Shown here: positions 44,136 through 52,370 of the stretch, piece by piece | How positions within the stretch are numbered: the stretch's first letter is position 1 | Layout of the letters: every line of letters begins with the position of its first letter | Source: Pseudomonadota bacterium | GTDB lineage: Archaea; Thermoplasmatota; SW-10-69-26; JACQPN01; JAJPHT01 | DNA: 64,000 nucleotides | Direction of reading: 5' to 3' | Assembly (NCBI GenBank): GCA_021325135.1 | Contig: JAJPHT010000029.1 | Location: forward strand, 168,144 to 232,143 | Translations under genes and position numbers: made by a program | Notes under the pieces: generated by a model | Seen by the model: only the letters and a program-made list of their open reading frames with translations | Told to the model about the DNA's origin: nothing | Databases searched by the model: none

Positions 44136-44960
44136 GTGGTTTCGGAGGGCTTCGCACTGAAGGAACTCCCCGTCGACGAGTTCACCACGGACAAGGCGTT
44201 CTTCGCGGCGCTGAAGCTCCACGTCTACGGCACCGTCCACGACTCCTTCCTGGCGACGCTGGTGAAGGGCCGCAGCCTCGTGCTCGACCAGGCCTTGAAG
44301 CTGGAGGTGGGGCGCTTCACGAGCCGCAAGGCGAACCACCTCTTCGTCTCCGAGAACGGCAGCCGCGGCGGGTGCAGCGCGGAGTTCTACGGCTTCACGT
44401 CCCACAAGGTGCGCGAGAAGCTGGCGCAACTGCACGACCTGGGCGTCGTCGAGCTTCTGGGCAAGGGGCTGCGCGATGCGTACACGTACCGCTGGAAGGT
44501 GCCGGTGAAGCACTGGGAGGTGTGCAGCTTCATGCGCTTCCGCAGGCTCACGGCGGAGGACCTCTCGCTGAACCTGGAGCTCTTCCGCGTCTTCCACGCC
44601 CGCGGCACGGCGCCCTTCACGGCGCGCGAGTTCGTGGAGCTCTACGGGCGCGCGCACGGCGCGGAGTACACCAGCACGCGCTGGGGCGCGCGCAAGTGGG
44701 AGAAGATCGCGTCCTCCTTCGCCTACGGCGAGTTCGTCAAGGACCGCCTCGACCTCCTGGTGAAGCACGGCCTCGTCGCGCAGCAGGGGGACTCCTACCA
44801 GCTTCCCGCGCCTGTGCTGGACGCGGTGAACCACTTCGACCTCTTCCTCAACGGCGTGCCCTACCGCGCCTCGCGCGCCATGTGCGACGCCTGCCCCCTG
44901 GACGCGCTCTGCCAGACCGGCAGCACGCAGCGGCTCATCGTGTCGCTCAACCAGGCGTGA
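44136..44960 (+). CDS. hypothetical winged-helix-like protein with C-terminal Cys cluster
   Basis: About 274 residues. The middle contains helix-turn-helix-like segments (HKVREKLAQLHDLGVVELLG, REFVELYGRAHGAEYTS) and the end has CDACPLDALC, a four-Cys-type motif of the kind that binds zinc or an Fe-S cluster. No family recognised. GTG 44136 is used because the earlier in-frame GTG (44037) precedes the transcription start expected from the TATA box at 44027. Follows the CARF regulator on the same strand but has its own promoter. Confidence 0.65.
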   Translation: MVSEGFALKELPVDEFTTDKAFFAALKLHVYGTVHDSFLATLVKGRSLVLDQALKLEVGRFTSRKANHLFVSENGSRGGCSAEFYGFTSHKVREKLAQLHDLGVVELLGKGLRDAYTYRWKVPVKHWEVCSFMRFRRLTAEDLSLNLELFRVFHARGTAPFTAREFVELYGRAHGAEYTSTRWGARKWEKIASSFAYGEFVKDRLDLLVKHGLVAQQGDSYQLPAPVLDAVNHFDLFLNGVPYRASRAMCDACPLDALCQTGSTQRLIVSLNQA

Positions 44961-45036
44961 GCCGCTTCGACACGTCCGGCCCATCTCTCGGGGGCCCGCC
45001 AAGGGTCCGCGCGCTGGGCCAGGCCTGCTGAAGAAC

Positions 45037-45046
45037 GCTTATATGG
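45037..45046 (+). promoter_or_regulatory. TATA box of the propeller-protein operon
   Basis: GCTTATATGG, about 52-60 bp before the ATG at 45098. The predicted leader of roughly 30 nt ends with a purine-rich GGGGGCTGAGG before the ATG. Confidence 0.6.
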
Positions 45047-45097
45047 GCCCCTCTCCAGTCACGGCCGCTCCCCGCCCCCGGGGGCTGAGGCTCTCCC

Positions 45098-48000
45098 ATG
45101 CGCATCTCCCAGCGCAGTGCCCGCGTCGTGGCCGTGGCCCTCGTCCTCGTGTCGCTGGCGCCCAGCGTGCAGGTGGCGTCCGCGGGCTACACCGTGACCT
45201 TCCCGCGCCCCGGCACCAACGACACCGTCGAGCGCTACAACGACACCGTGTTCGTGGGCCTCGCCCCCGTCAACGCGGTGGCCTTCGCGGAGAACGGCGA
45301 CGTGTGGTACGCGGCCTTCGGCGGCGTCGTCCACGAGCGGCTGGGCACCGGCACGCGCCAGCTCTTCACCCGCGACGACGGCCTCCCGGAGAGCGTCGCC
45401 CTGGACCTCAGCGTCGCCCACGGCAAGGTCTACGTGGGGACGGACCTGGGGCTCGCCATCATCGACGAGGCCTCGGGCGCGGTGACGGCGAAGACGCCGG
45501 ACAACAGCCCGCTCCCCGACCCCTACGCGGGCGCGGTGGCCACGCTGGGCGACCAGGTGTGGGTCGGCACGGGCGCGCACGGCATCGCCGTGTGGAACAC
45601 CACCACCGACCAGTGGTTCGTGAAGAACACCAGCACGTCGCTCTACCGCCCCGAGCCGGTCATGCACTTCAACGTCGAGCCGCGCTACCTGTGGGCCGCG
45701 ACGGACGGCGACGGCGGCTGGCGCTTCGACCGCGCCAACGGCGTCCTGGACGACCGCAACGCGTGGATGAACGTCACGACGCTCAACAGCCGCATCTTCA
45801 ACGACCACGTCCTCTCCGTGCAGGACCTGGGCGGCGACACGTACTTCGCGACGCGCTTCGGCATCGCGCGCTGGCGCCCCTCGGCGAACGGCACCACGGA
45901 GGAATGGTCGAAGCTCAACGCGACCAACGGCCTGCCCAACAACCAGGTGGACATGCTCCACGTCGTGCCCAACGCCGACGGCATCCCCTTCCTCGTGGCG
46001 GACACGAGGGACGGCGTGTGGCGCTACGAGCCCCAGAGCGGCTCCAACTCCACCCTCGCGCAGCCCGAGGGGCTCTTCGGCTCCTACGTGGCCAACGACG
46101 CCTGGAGCCCCGACTGGGGCTGGGCGTTCGCGACCTCGCGGGGCGTCTCGCTGCTGCGCGGCGACGCCTGGACCTACTTCACCACGGGCCCCGGCACGGG
46201 CGCCTCCAACGGCCCCGACAGCTATCGTTTCACCTCTGGCGGCACGGGCGACTCGGGGAGCTTCCTCTGGTTCGGGCGCCCCGACGGCCTCACCGCCTAC
46301 AAGCTGCCCAAGCCGGGCTCTCCCGGGCGCTTCTGGAACTTCGGCGCGTTCGACCGCGTGCCCGGCGGGCCCGTCACCTGGATCTCCACCGACGGGACGA
46401 TCACCTGGTTCGCCACCATGAACGGCGCCTACGGCTACGACCAGACGCGCAACGCGTGGATCGGGACGCCGTGGACCACGGGCATCTCCTACGGCGTCGA
46501 CGCGCAGGGCGGCGAATTGTGGATCGCGGCCTTCGGCGACGGCGTCTACAAGGTCAACGAGACGACGCATGCCTTCGTCGCGTGGAACCACACGACGGCG
46601 CCCACCTTCCCCGACCTCTACACGACCGACGTGCGCCTGACGCCCAGCGAGGTCTGGCTGGGCGCGTCCACGGGCCTCATCCGGCTCAACCGCGTGACCG
46701 GCACCGTGCTGCACTCCTACGGCAAGGCCGACGGGCTGCCCGGCGACGGGTTCGTCTACCGCACGCTCCCCGACGGCGCGTCCGTCTACGCGGGCCTGCG
46801 CTCGGGCGGCGTCGCGCGTCTCGACGTGGCCAGCGGCAAGGTCACCAAGGTCTGGAACGCGACCACGACGCCCGGCTTCCCCGACAGCGAGGTGGACGCG
46901 ATGCTGCGCGACGGGCGCTACCTGTGGGTCGGCACGCACCAGGGGCTCGCGCGCATCGACGTGCTCACCTCCGAGGTGAAGCTCTTCGACGCGACCAACG
47001 GCCTCGTGCAGGAGTTCGTGAGCGGCATCTCCGAGGCCGACGGCATCCTCTACCTCTCCACGTACAGCGGCATCGCGCGCCTGGACCTCGCCACCATGAC
47101 GTTCCTCCCCATGCAGGACGGCGCGGGCGTCGTGCGCGTGGGCGCGGGCGCCACCGGCACGGCCTCCGGCGGCGGCCCCTCCGCGGGCGGGCTCTCGGCG
47201 CGCTTCGACGCGCCCCGCGACGGCAGCGCCGTGACGGGCCTCGTGCAGCTTCGCGGCACGGCCGTCGACTTCGGCGGCAGCGTCGACCGCGTCGAGGTGC
47301 GCATCGGAGAAAACGGCCCGTGGCAGCCCGCGCGCGGCACCGGATCGTGGACCTACTCGTGGGACACGACCCAGGGCCCGCTGGACTCGCCCATCCCCGT
47401 CTACGCGCGCGCCGTCTCCGGCAACGACACCAGCGCCCCCGCCGAGATCCTCCTCACCCCCGTCGCGCCGCCCACGATCCCGCTCACGGCGAAGCCGACC
47501 ATGCCCGACGCGTGGACCGCCGGGCGCGACCTGCCCGTCACCGTGTACGCCACCGGGGACGAGCCCCTGGGCGCCACGCTCTACTACAAGCCCGAAGGCG
47601 CGGACACCTACACGCCCCTCGCCCTTGCGCGCTCCGGCTCGTACTTCTCGGGCACGATCCCGGGCCGCGACGTGCTCGTGGGCAACCTCACGTGGTACGC
47701 CGAGGCGAGGAGCGGCCTCCTCACCGCCACGAGCCCCGACGACCCCACGCAGCCCGCGCTGCTGCCCATCGGTCCCGCGCCGCGCCTGGGCGTCGCGCTC
47801 TCCGCGCCCGCGAGCCTGCGCGCCAACGCCGGCGCCTCGACGCCCCTCGCGCTCACGCTGAGCAACGTCGGCACCGACGCCGTCACCGTGCGCCTCGCCG
47901 CCACGGGGCTGCGCTCCTCGTGGGCCCGCGTCCCCGCCGACGCCATCACCCTCGCGGGGGGCGAGACGCGCCAGGTGAACGCCACGCTGGAGGTCCCCGC

Positions 48001-48217
48001 CGCCGCGTTCGCCGACAACACGACCCTCGTGCTGGAGGCGCGCGACGTCAACGGCGTCGCGACGCCCGCCAGCGCCACGCTCCCCGTGCAGATCGTCCCC
48101 TCCGACGTGAAGCCCGCAGGCTCCGGCTCCGACGCGAAGCCCACGCCGGGCCCCGCGCTCCCCCTGGCGCTGGCCGCGGTCGCGGTGGCCCTCCTCGCGC
48201 GGAGGCGACGCCCATGA
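45098..48217 (+). CDS. two-component-propeller surface protein with PGP-CTERM-like tail
   Basis: 1039 residues. Signal peptide about 1-29. At least seven propeller blades with the YY/LWVGT motif family (VWYAAFGG, VYVGTDLGLAIID, VWVGTGAHGIAVW, LWIAAFGDGVY, VWLGASTGLIRL, LWVGTHQGLARID, LYLSTYSGIARLD), then Ig-like modules, then the tail KPTPGPALPLALAAVAVALLARRRRP-type, broken here as TPGP, a hydrophobic helix and RRRRP. That tail looks like an archaeosortase substrate signal (PGF-CTERM variant). Propellers of this kind bind ligands in sensor kinases; here it stands alone. ATGA overlap with the next gene. Confidence 0.9.
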   Translation: MRISQRSARVVAVALVLVSLAPSVQVASAGYTVTFPRPGTNDTVERYNDTVFVGLAPVNAVAFAENGDVWYAAFGGVVHERLGTGTRQLFTRDDGLPESVALDLSVAHGKVYVGTDLGLAIIDEASGAVTAKTPDNSPLPDPYAGAVATLGDQVWVGTGAHGIAVWNTTTDQWFVKNTSTSLYRPEPVMHFNVEPRYLWAATDGDGGWRFDRANGVLDDRNAWMNVTTLNSRIFNDHVLSVQDLGGDTYFATRFGIARWRPSANGTTEEWSKLNATNGLPNNQVDMLHVVPNADGIPFLVADTRDGVWRYEPQSGSNSTLAQPEGLFGSYVANDAWSPDWGWAFATSRGVSLLRGDAWTYFTTGPGTGASNGPDSYRFTSGGTGDSGSFLWFGRPDGLTAYKLPKPGSPGRFWNFGAFDRVPGGPVTWISTDGTITWFATMNGAYGYDQTRNAWIGTPWTTGISYGVDAQGGELWIAAFGDGVYKVNETTHAFVAWNHTTAPTFPDLYTTDVRLTPSEVWLGASTGLIRLNRVTGTVLHSYGKADGLPGDGFVYRTLPDGASVYAGLRSGGVARLDVASGKVTKVWNATTTPGFPDSEVDAMLRDGRYLWVGTHQGLARIDVLTSEVKLFDATNGLVQEFVSGISEADGILYLSTYSGIARLDLATMTFLPMQDGAGVVRVGAGATGTASGGGPSAGGLSARFDAPRDGSAVTGLVQLRGTAVDFGGSVDRVEVRIGENGPWQPARGTGSWTYSWDTTQGPLDSPIPVYARAVSGNDTSAPAEILLTPVAPPTIPLTAKPTMPDAWTAGRDLPVTVYATGDEPLGATLYYKPEGADTYTPLALARSGSYFSGTIPGRDVLVGNLTWYAEARSGLLTATSPDDPTQPALLPIGPAPRLGVALSAPASLRANAGASTPLALTLSNVGTDAVTVRLAATGLRSSWARVPADAITLAGGETRQVNATLEVPAAAFADNTTLVLEARDVNGVATPASATLPVQIVPSDVKPAGSGSDAKPTPGPALPLALAAVAVALLARRRRP

Positions 48218-49413
48218 GGGCCCTCCTCGCCGTCGCCCTCGTGGCGCTGCTCCTGGCACCCGCCGCCGCGGCCCGCGCGCCGCTCCCCTACCCCGACCCC
48301 ATCGCGGCCCTCGCGCCCAAGGTCGTCGAGAAGGTGGCGCCCCTGGAGGCCAACGCCAGCCAGGCGCCCTGGTGGCCCGACGCGAAGCCCTGGCTGGAGC
48401 GCGCCCGCGCCGACGCCGCGGCCGGCCGCTTCCATGCGACGCTCTACGACGCCGAGACGTTCCAGGAGATCGTCTCCGCGCATACGCTCCAAGACAGCGT
48501 CAACGCCACCGCCGCCACCGCGGCGGACCGGCGCAACCTCGCCATCCAGGCCGCGACCGCGTGGCGCGCGGACGAGAACGCGACGTGGCTCGCCTTCCGC
48601 GCGCGCCTCCACCAGGCGGACGGCGCCATCCGCAGCCTGGGTGCCTTGGAGACCGCGCTCTTCGCCGCGGACCTCGCCGTGGAGGGCAAGGCCGTCGACG
48701 CGGACTTCCCCGGCTACGTCTCGCAGCTCTCCCGCGAGCCCGACCTCCCCTTCGACTACCTCCTGGTGCTCGCGCGCTCCACGAAGACGCCGCAGCTTGA
48801 CATCGAGATGGCGGGCGACGCGCTGGAGGCGGCCTTCGCGCAGGACGGCGTCCCGCCGCAGTTCCTGGCGGACCGCTGGGCCAACGACACGCGCGTCGCC
48901 CTCTCCGCCCCCAAGGGCGCGCCCGCCACCATGCAGCGCTTCGAGGACCTGGCCGCCCCCGCGCGCGAGGGCGGCGAAGGCATCCTCGGCGTGGCCATCA
49001 CACTGGCCGAGCAGCGCCAGAGCCGCCTCGTGGGCATGCAGACCATCTTCGGCGACGCCGCCACCCGCGGCAAGTCCGTCGTGGCCGACGCCGACCGCGG
49101 CTTCCTGCGCCAGCTCAACAACACCACGCTGGAGGCCTCGCGCGCGCACGGCCTCGCGGGCGTCTTCGTCGCCGACGCCTACGACCGTGCCGCCTACGCG
49201 CAGGACGTCGTCGACAACGGCACCGCCTCCCTGGGCGTCGTGCTCAACGCCTGGAGCGGCCTCGACCATGCGGGCTACGCCTACACGGTCCTCGCCGACG
49301 CGAGCCCCGTGCAGCCCCCCGCGCCCGCCAAGAAGTCGCCCGGCCCCGAGGCGGCGCTGCTCCTGGGCGGCGTCGCGCTCGTGGCGCTCGCCCTGGCCCG
49401 GCGCCGTCCGTGA
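48214..49413 (+). CDS. secreted helical protein with PGP-CTERM-like tail
   Basis: 399 residues. Signal peptide (about 1-20), a long helical body rich in Ala, Asp and Glu, and a tail of the same build as its upstream neighbour: SPGPEAA, hydrophobic helix, ARRRP. No family recognised. ATG overlaps the stop of the propeller gene (ATGA), so the two are almost certainly made together and may be partners on the cell surface. Confidence 0.82.
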   Translation: MRALLAVALVALLLAPAAAARAPLPYPDPIAALAPKVVEKVAPLEANASQAPWWPDAKPWLERARADAAAGRFHATLYDAETFQEIVSAHTLQDSVNATAATAADRRNLAIQAATAWRADENATWLAFRARLHQADGAIRSLGALETALFAADLAVEGKAVDADFPGYVSQLSREPDLPFDYLLVLARSTKTPQLDIEMAGDALEAAFAQDGVPPQFLADRWANDTRVALSAPKGAPATMQRFEDLAAPAREGGEGILGVAITLAEQRQSRLVGMQTIFGDAATRGKSVVADADRGFLRQLNNTTLEASRAHGLAGVFVADAYDRAAYAQDVVDNGTASLGVVLNAWSGLDHAGYAYTVLADASPVQPPAPAKKSPGPEAALLLGGVALVALALARRRP

Positions 49414-49429
49414 TGCGTCCCTTGCTGGC

Positions 49430-49532
49430 GGGTCCAAAGAACGCGACGAGCGCAAAGAGCGCCAAGGTCGCAAAGGTTCCTTTCGTCGTCGCGTCCTTCG
49501 CGCTCATGGCGCTCTTTGCGTTCTTTGGACCC
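49430..49532. terminator. large inverted repeat between convergent genes
   Basis: Perfect 15-bp arms GGGTCCAAAGAACGC (49430-49444) and GCGTTCTTTGGACCC (49518-49532). Both arms continue inward with degenerate CAAAGAGCGCCA-like words, so nearly the whole 103 bp can fold. It fills the gap between the surface-protein gene and the leftward DUF5752-like gene. Confidence 0.6.
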
Positions 49533-49545
49533 TTGACCAGGAAGC

Positions 49546-49848
49546 CTAGCCAAGCTCGCGCAGCCGGGCGCGCCCCAGCGCCACAAGCGTTTCGCGCAGC
49601 ACGTCGGGCTCGCCGCCGGCCTGGGCGTAGTACGCGAAGCGCCGCGCCAGGGGCTCGTCCCCCACCACGTCGCGCAGCCACGGGACGAAGTGCTCGCGGT
49701 GGTAGCCGACGACAGTGGGCGTCGCGCGGGAGAGGGCCTCCACGAGGCCCGCGAGGCTGGAGGCCGTCTGGCCGTCGGAGAAGCGGAACGCCTCGGCGTC
49801 GGGCGCGTCGTCGCGCACGTGGCGGGGCGGGGGCTCGGGGATGCGCAT
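49546..49848 (-). CDS. DUF5752-like small protein
   Basis: 100 residues. The core EAFRFSDGQTASSLAGLVEAL, VVGYHREHFVPWLRDVVGDEPLARRF resembles the DUF5752 family, which has a conserved His and a DxxxW-GD pattern and no assigned function. ATG 49848 is the first start; upstream in-frame sequence overlaps the divergent cupredoxin gene and is not family-like. Confidence 0.7.
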   Translation of the reverse strand: MRIPEPPPRHVRDDAPDAEAFRFSDGQTASSLAGLVEALSRATPTVVGYHREHFVPWLRDVVGDEPLARRFAYYAQAGGEPDVLRETLVALGRARLRELG

Positions 49849-49918
49849 GGGCGCGGAACCGGCGAGGCGCGGATAAGCGCGTCGCCACCTTTTAGGGGGA
49901 GGGGGCGTTGCGGTCGCG

Positions 49919-50404
49919 ATGCGCGTCCTTCTGCCCATCCTCCTCGTCTCCGCGGCCGTCCTCGCGGGCTGCGCCAGCAACAGCGCCACGCCGCCCACCG
50001 CGGCCAACAACAGCACCGACATGACGCCCGCGCCCATGGCGATGGTCGCCACCATCGAGCTTGGCGAGAGCCCCACCGCGCCCGGCGGCCCCGCCGTGGG
50101 CCCCGGCAGCATGTACCTCACCCCCAAGGGGTTCGACGGCCTCACCGCGGGCATGACCATCACCATCAACATCACCAACAAGGGGAGCGAGACGCACGAC
50201 GTCGTCATCGACGGCACCGACTTCAAGAGCGGCGACATCGCGGCTGGCAAGTCGGTGACCAAGACGTGGACGCCCACCAAGGACGGCACGTACACGGCCT
50301 ACTGCGACAAGGGCGCGGGCGTTCCCGACCCCTCGGGGCAGAACCTCGGCACGCACCGCGGCAACGGCATGCAGGCGACGATCACGGTCAAGAAGGCGGC
50401 GTAA
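49919..50404 (+). CDS. cupredoxin lipoprotein (plastocyanin-like)
   Basis: 161 residues. Lipobox VLAGC (Cys17) follows a short signal, then a Thr/Pro spacer, then a cupredoxin domain with copper ligands in order: His in ETHDVVI, Cys in AYCDKG, His in GTHRG and Met in GNGMQ. A blue-copper electron carrier on the outer face of the membrane. ATG about 27 bp after a ttttag TATA-like box at 49888-49894. Confidence 0.9.
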   Translation: MRVLLPILLVSAAVLAGCASNSATPPTAANNSTDMTPAPMAMVATIELGESPTAPGGPAVGPGSMYLTPKGFDGLTAGMTITINITNKGSETHDVVIDGTDFKSGDIAAGKSVTKTWTPTKDGTYTAYCDKGAGVPDPSGQNLGTHRGNGMQATITVKKAA

Positions 50405-50413
50405 AAAAAAAAA
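50403..50413 (-). terminator. T-tract terminator of the 50511 gene
   Basis: Eleven-base A run on the plus strand, that is, a T-tract on the minus strand, placed just after the hairpins at 50420-50478 for transcription coming from the leftward gene. It overlaps the stop codon of the cupredoxin gene. Confidence 0.55.
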
Positions 50414-50419
50414 CCTCAC

Positions 50420-50530
50420 CGTCGCGCGCGCCGCAGCGCGCGCAAAATGGGGGGTTTCAGGGGGGCTCGCCCCCCTGACGTGAAGTCCCGTTCCATTCGA
50501 TGATGAGCCCTCAGGGGGTGGCTCCCCCAG
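50420..50530. repeat. dispersed hairpin element, copy 2
   Basis: Same order as the copy at 4972-5088: the identical 23-nt GC block (50420-50442), hairpin TCAGGGGGG-CTCG-CCCCCCTGA (50457-50478), CGTGAAG, a 25-nt spacer, and a half-hairpin starting TCAGGGGG at 50511. The last part encodes GSGGATP and the stop of the leftward gene. Confidence 0.75.
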
Positions 50531-51203
50531 AGCCCTTTGTCCTGGCGCGGTGGAGGAGCGATTCCACCATGTCCACGAGCGCCCAGCCCACCACGGGGTC
50601 GTGGGTCTCCTGGGCCAGCGCGCTCTCCAGCGTGGCGCGTTCTTCGGGGCTCGCGGCCCAGGCCACGCTGCGGAAGGGGCGGCGCAGGGCGGGCGCCACG
50701 GCTTCGGGGGCGCCGGCGAGGAGGGCTTCGCGCGCGGCGCGGAGGCCTGCCCAGGCGGGGGCCGGCGGCGAGGCCGCAGGAGCGCCCTCTATGGCGTCGG
50801 CCCACTGGGCGAGCGCCTGCTCCAGGCCGCGCAGCACGGTTCGCGCCGCGGTGATGAGCGCGACCAGGCGGAACGCGTCCCCGTGGCCCGACTCCAGGTT
50901 GCGCAGCGCCAGTTGAAGCTGGAGGAGGATGCCTTCGCTCTCCGCCATGCGCTTCGCGAGCGACGCGTGCGCCCACGCTTCGCGTTGCACGGCCGACGGG
51001 TGGGCCAGGGCCGCGAGGTCGGGCGCTTCGCCTGCGCCTTGGCGCGCGGCGGCGATCTCGGCGGGCAGCGTCTCGCCCAGCGCGGCGAGCAGGCCGTCCA
51101 CGGCCTCCAGCGTGCGCGCGCCCTCGCCACTGGAGAGCGCCTCGGCGTGCCGGTCCAGGAAGAGGCGCGTCGCGGCGGCGAGCTCCGAGGCGGGGCTGGT
51201 CAT
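50511..51203 (-). CDS. hypothetical helical protein
   Basis: 230 residues, predicted almost all alpha-helix, Ala/Leu/Glu-rich, no signal peptide or Cys. No family recognised. ATG start, divergent from malate dehydrogenase. The last seven residues lie in the dispersed hairpin element. Confidence 0.65.
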   Translation of the reverse strand: MTSPASELAAATRLFLDRHAEALSSGEGARTLEAVDGLLAALGETLPAEIAAARQGAGEAPDLAALAHPSAVQREAWAHASLAKRMAESEGILLQLQLALRNLESGHGDAFRLVALITAARTVLRGLEQALAQWADAIEGAPAASPPAPAWAGLRAAREALLAGAPEAVAPALRRPFRSVAWAASPEERATLESALAQETHDPVVGWALVDMVESLLHRARTKGSGGATP

Positions 51204-51304
51204 CGGGGGCGCCAGGCCGGGAGGGGCGCTTGAGGGTTCGGGCCGCCTTCCCCCGGCGCAAGCATGATGAACCCCATCCCGGATGGCGCGCCCGAGGATT
51301 CCCC

Positions 51305-52240
51305 ATGACCAAGATCGGCTTCGTGGGCGCCGGCAAGATCGGCGCGAACGCTGTCTACTCCACCCTCCACCGCGTCAAGGGCGTCAGCGAGGTCGCCATC
51401 GTCGACATCGTCGAGAACCTCGCGGTGGGCGAGGCCATGGACCTCAACACGGCGGCGGCGGGCCTGGGCCTCTCCACCAAGGTCGTGGGCGGCAGCGACT
51501 ACGGCCTGCTGAAGGGCGCCGACGTGGTCGTCGTCTCCGCGGGCCTGGCGCGCAAGCCGGGCATGACGCGCGAGGACCTCCTCTCCAAGAACGCGGGCAT
51601 CATCAGCGACATCACGCGCAAGGTCTTCGCCGCGGCGCCCGACACGCAGATGCAGATCGTCTCGAACCCCGTGGACCCCCTCGTCTACAAGGCGTGGAAG
51701 GTCAGCGGCAAGGACCGCTCCAAGGTCTACGGCATGGGCGCGCTGCACGACAGCATGCGCCTCTGGGACGTGCTGCGCGACACGTACCACGCGCCCGTCT
51801 GGCACGACTCGTGGATCCTGGGCAACCACGGCGAGCAGATGTTCCCCGCCTCCTCGCTGGCCAACACCGGCGGCGCGCACGTGGACTGGAACGCCGCGAA
51901 GGAGGCCGTCCGCGGCCGCGCGGCCACCATCATCGAGAAGAAGGGCGCCACCTACTACGCGCCCGGCATCGCCATCAGCCAGATGGTGCTCGCCGCCCTG
52001 GGCCAGGGTCCCAAGCAGTGCATCCCCGTCGTCAGCGTCCTCCAGGGCGAGTACGGCCTCAAGGACGTGGCCCTCGGCGTGCCCGCGATCCTCGGCCAGC
52101 GCGGCCTGGAGAAGGTCGTCGAGATGAAGCTCAGCGGCCCCGACCAGGACTGGATGAACAGCGCCGCCAAGGCCATCCAGGACCAGATCGCGATGATCGA
52201 GCAGATGGAGAAGGCCGCCGCGTCGCAGCCCAAGGCGTGA
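51305..52240 (+). CDS. mdh: malate dehydrogenase (LDH/MDH family)
   Basis: 311 residues, NAD(P)-dependent malate to oxaloacetate. Nucleotide fold GFVGAGKIGANA, acidic IVDIVE, substrate loop ARKPGMTREDLL (Arg at the malate-specific position), IVSNPVDPLVYKAWK, LHDSMRL, and active-site His in GNHGEQMFP. Typical archaeal/MDH3-like length. The ATG at 51305 gives the normal N-terminus; upstream frame is not homologous. A T8 tract (52245-52252) follows the stop. Confidence 0.95.
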   Translation: MTKIGFVGAGKIGANAVYSTLHRVKGVSEVAIVDIVENLAVGEAMDLNTAAAGLGLSTKVVGGSDYGLLKGADVVVVSAGLARKPGMTREDLLSKNAGIISDITRKVFAAAPDTQMQIVSNPVDPLVYKAWKVSGKDRSKVYGMGALHDSMRLWDVLRDTYHAPVWHDSWILGNHGEQMFPASSLANTGGAHVDWNAAKEAVRGRAATIIEKKGATYYAPGIAISQMVLAALGQGPKQCIPVVSVLQGEYGLKDVALGVPAILGQRGLEKVVEMKLSGPDQDWMNSAAKAIQDQIAMIEQMEKAAASQPKA

Positions 52241-52244
52241 TCAC

Positions 52245-52343
52245 TTTTTTTTCTCTGGGGGCTCCGCCCCCTTTCCCCCCGGGGAAACCCGAATCTCCGA
52301 ATCTCAGAATCACATCCTGAGATTCGGAGATTCGCGGGTTTTT
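52245..52343. terminator. T-tract and long inverted repeat after mdh
   Basis: T8 at 52245-52252, a GGGGGC/GCCCCC hairpin (52257-52270) whose flank repeats that at 10863-10893, and a strong stem: AAACCC-GAATCTCCGAATCTCAG (52285-52307) against CTGAGATTCGGAGATTC-GC-GGGTTT (52317-52341), 23 pairs with a 2-nt bulge and a 9-nt loop. Separates mdh from the convergent lipoprotein gene. Confidence 0.7.
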
Positions 52344-52370
52344 CCGCCGGAGGCGGCGCGATCGGCGATA

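Noticed and set aside
45059..48259. 1066-residue minus frame over the propeller protein
   Set aside because: Antisense shadow; propeller motifs are on the plus strand.
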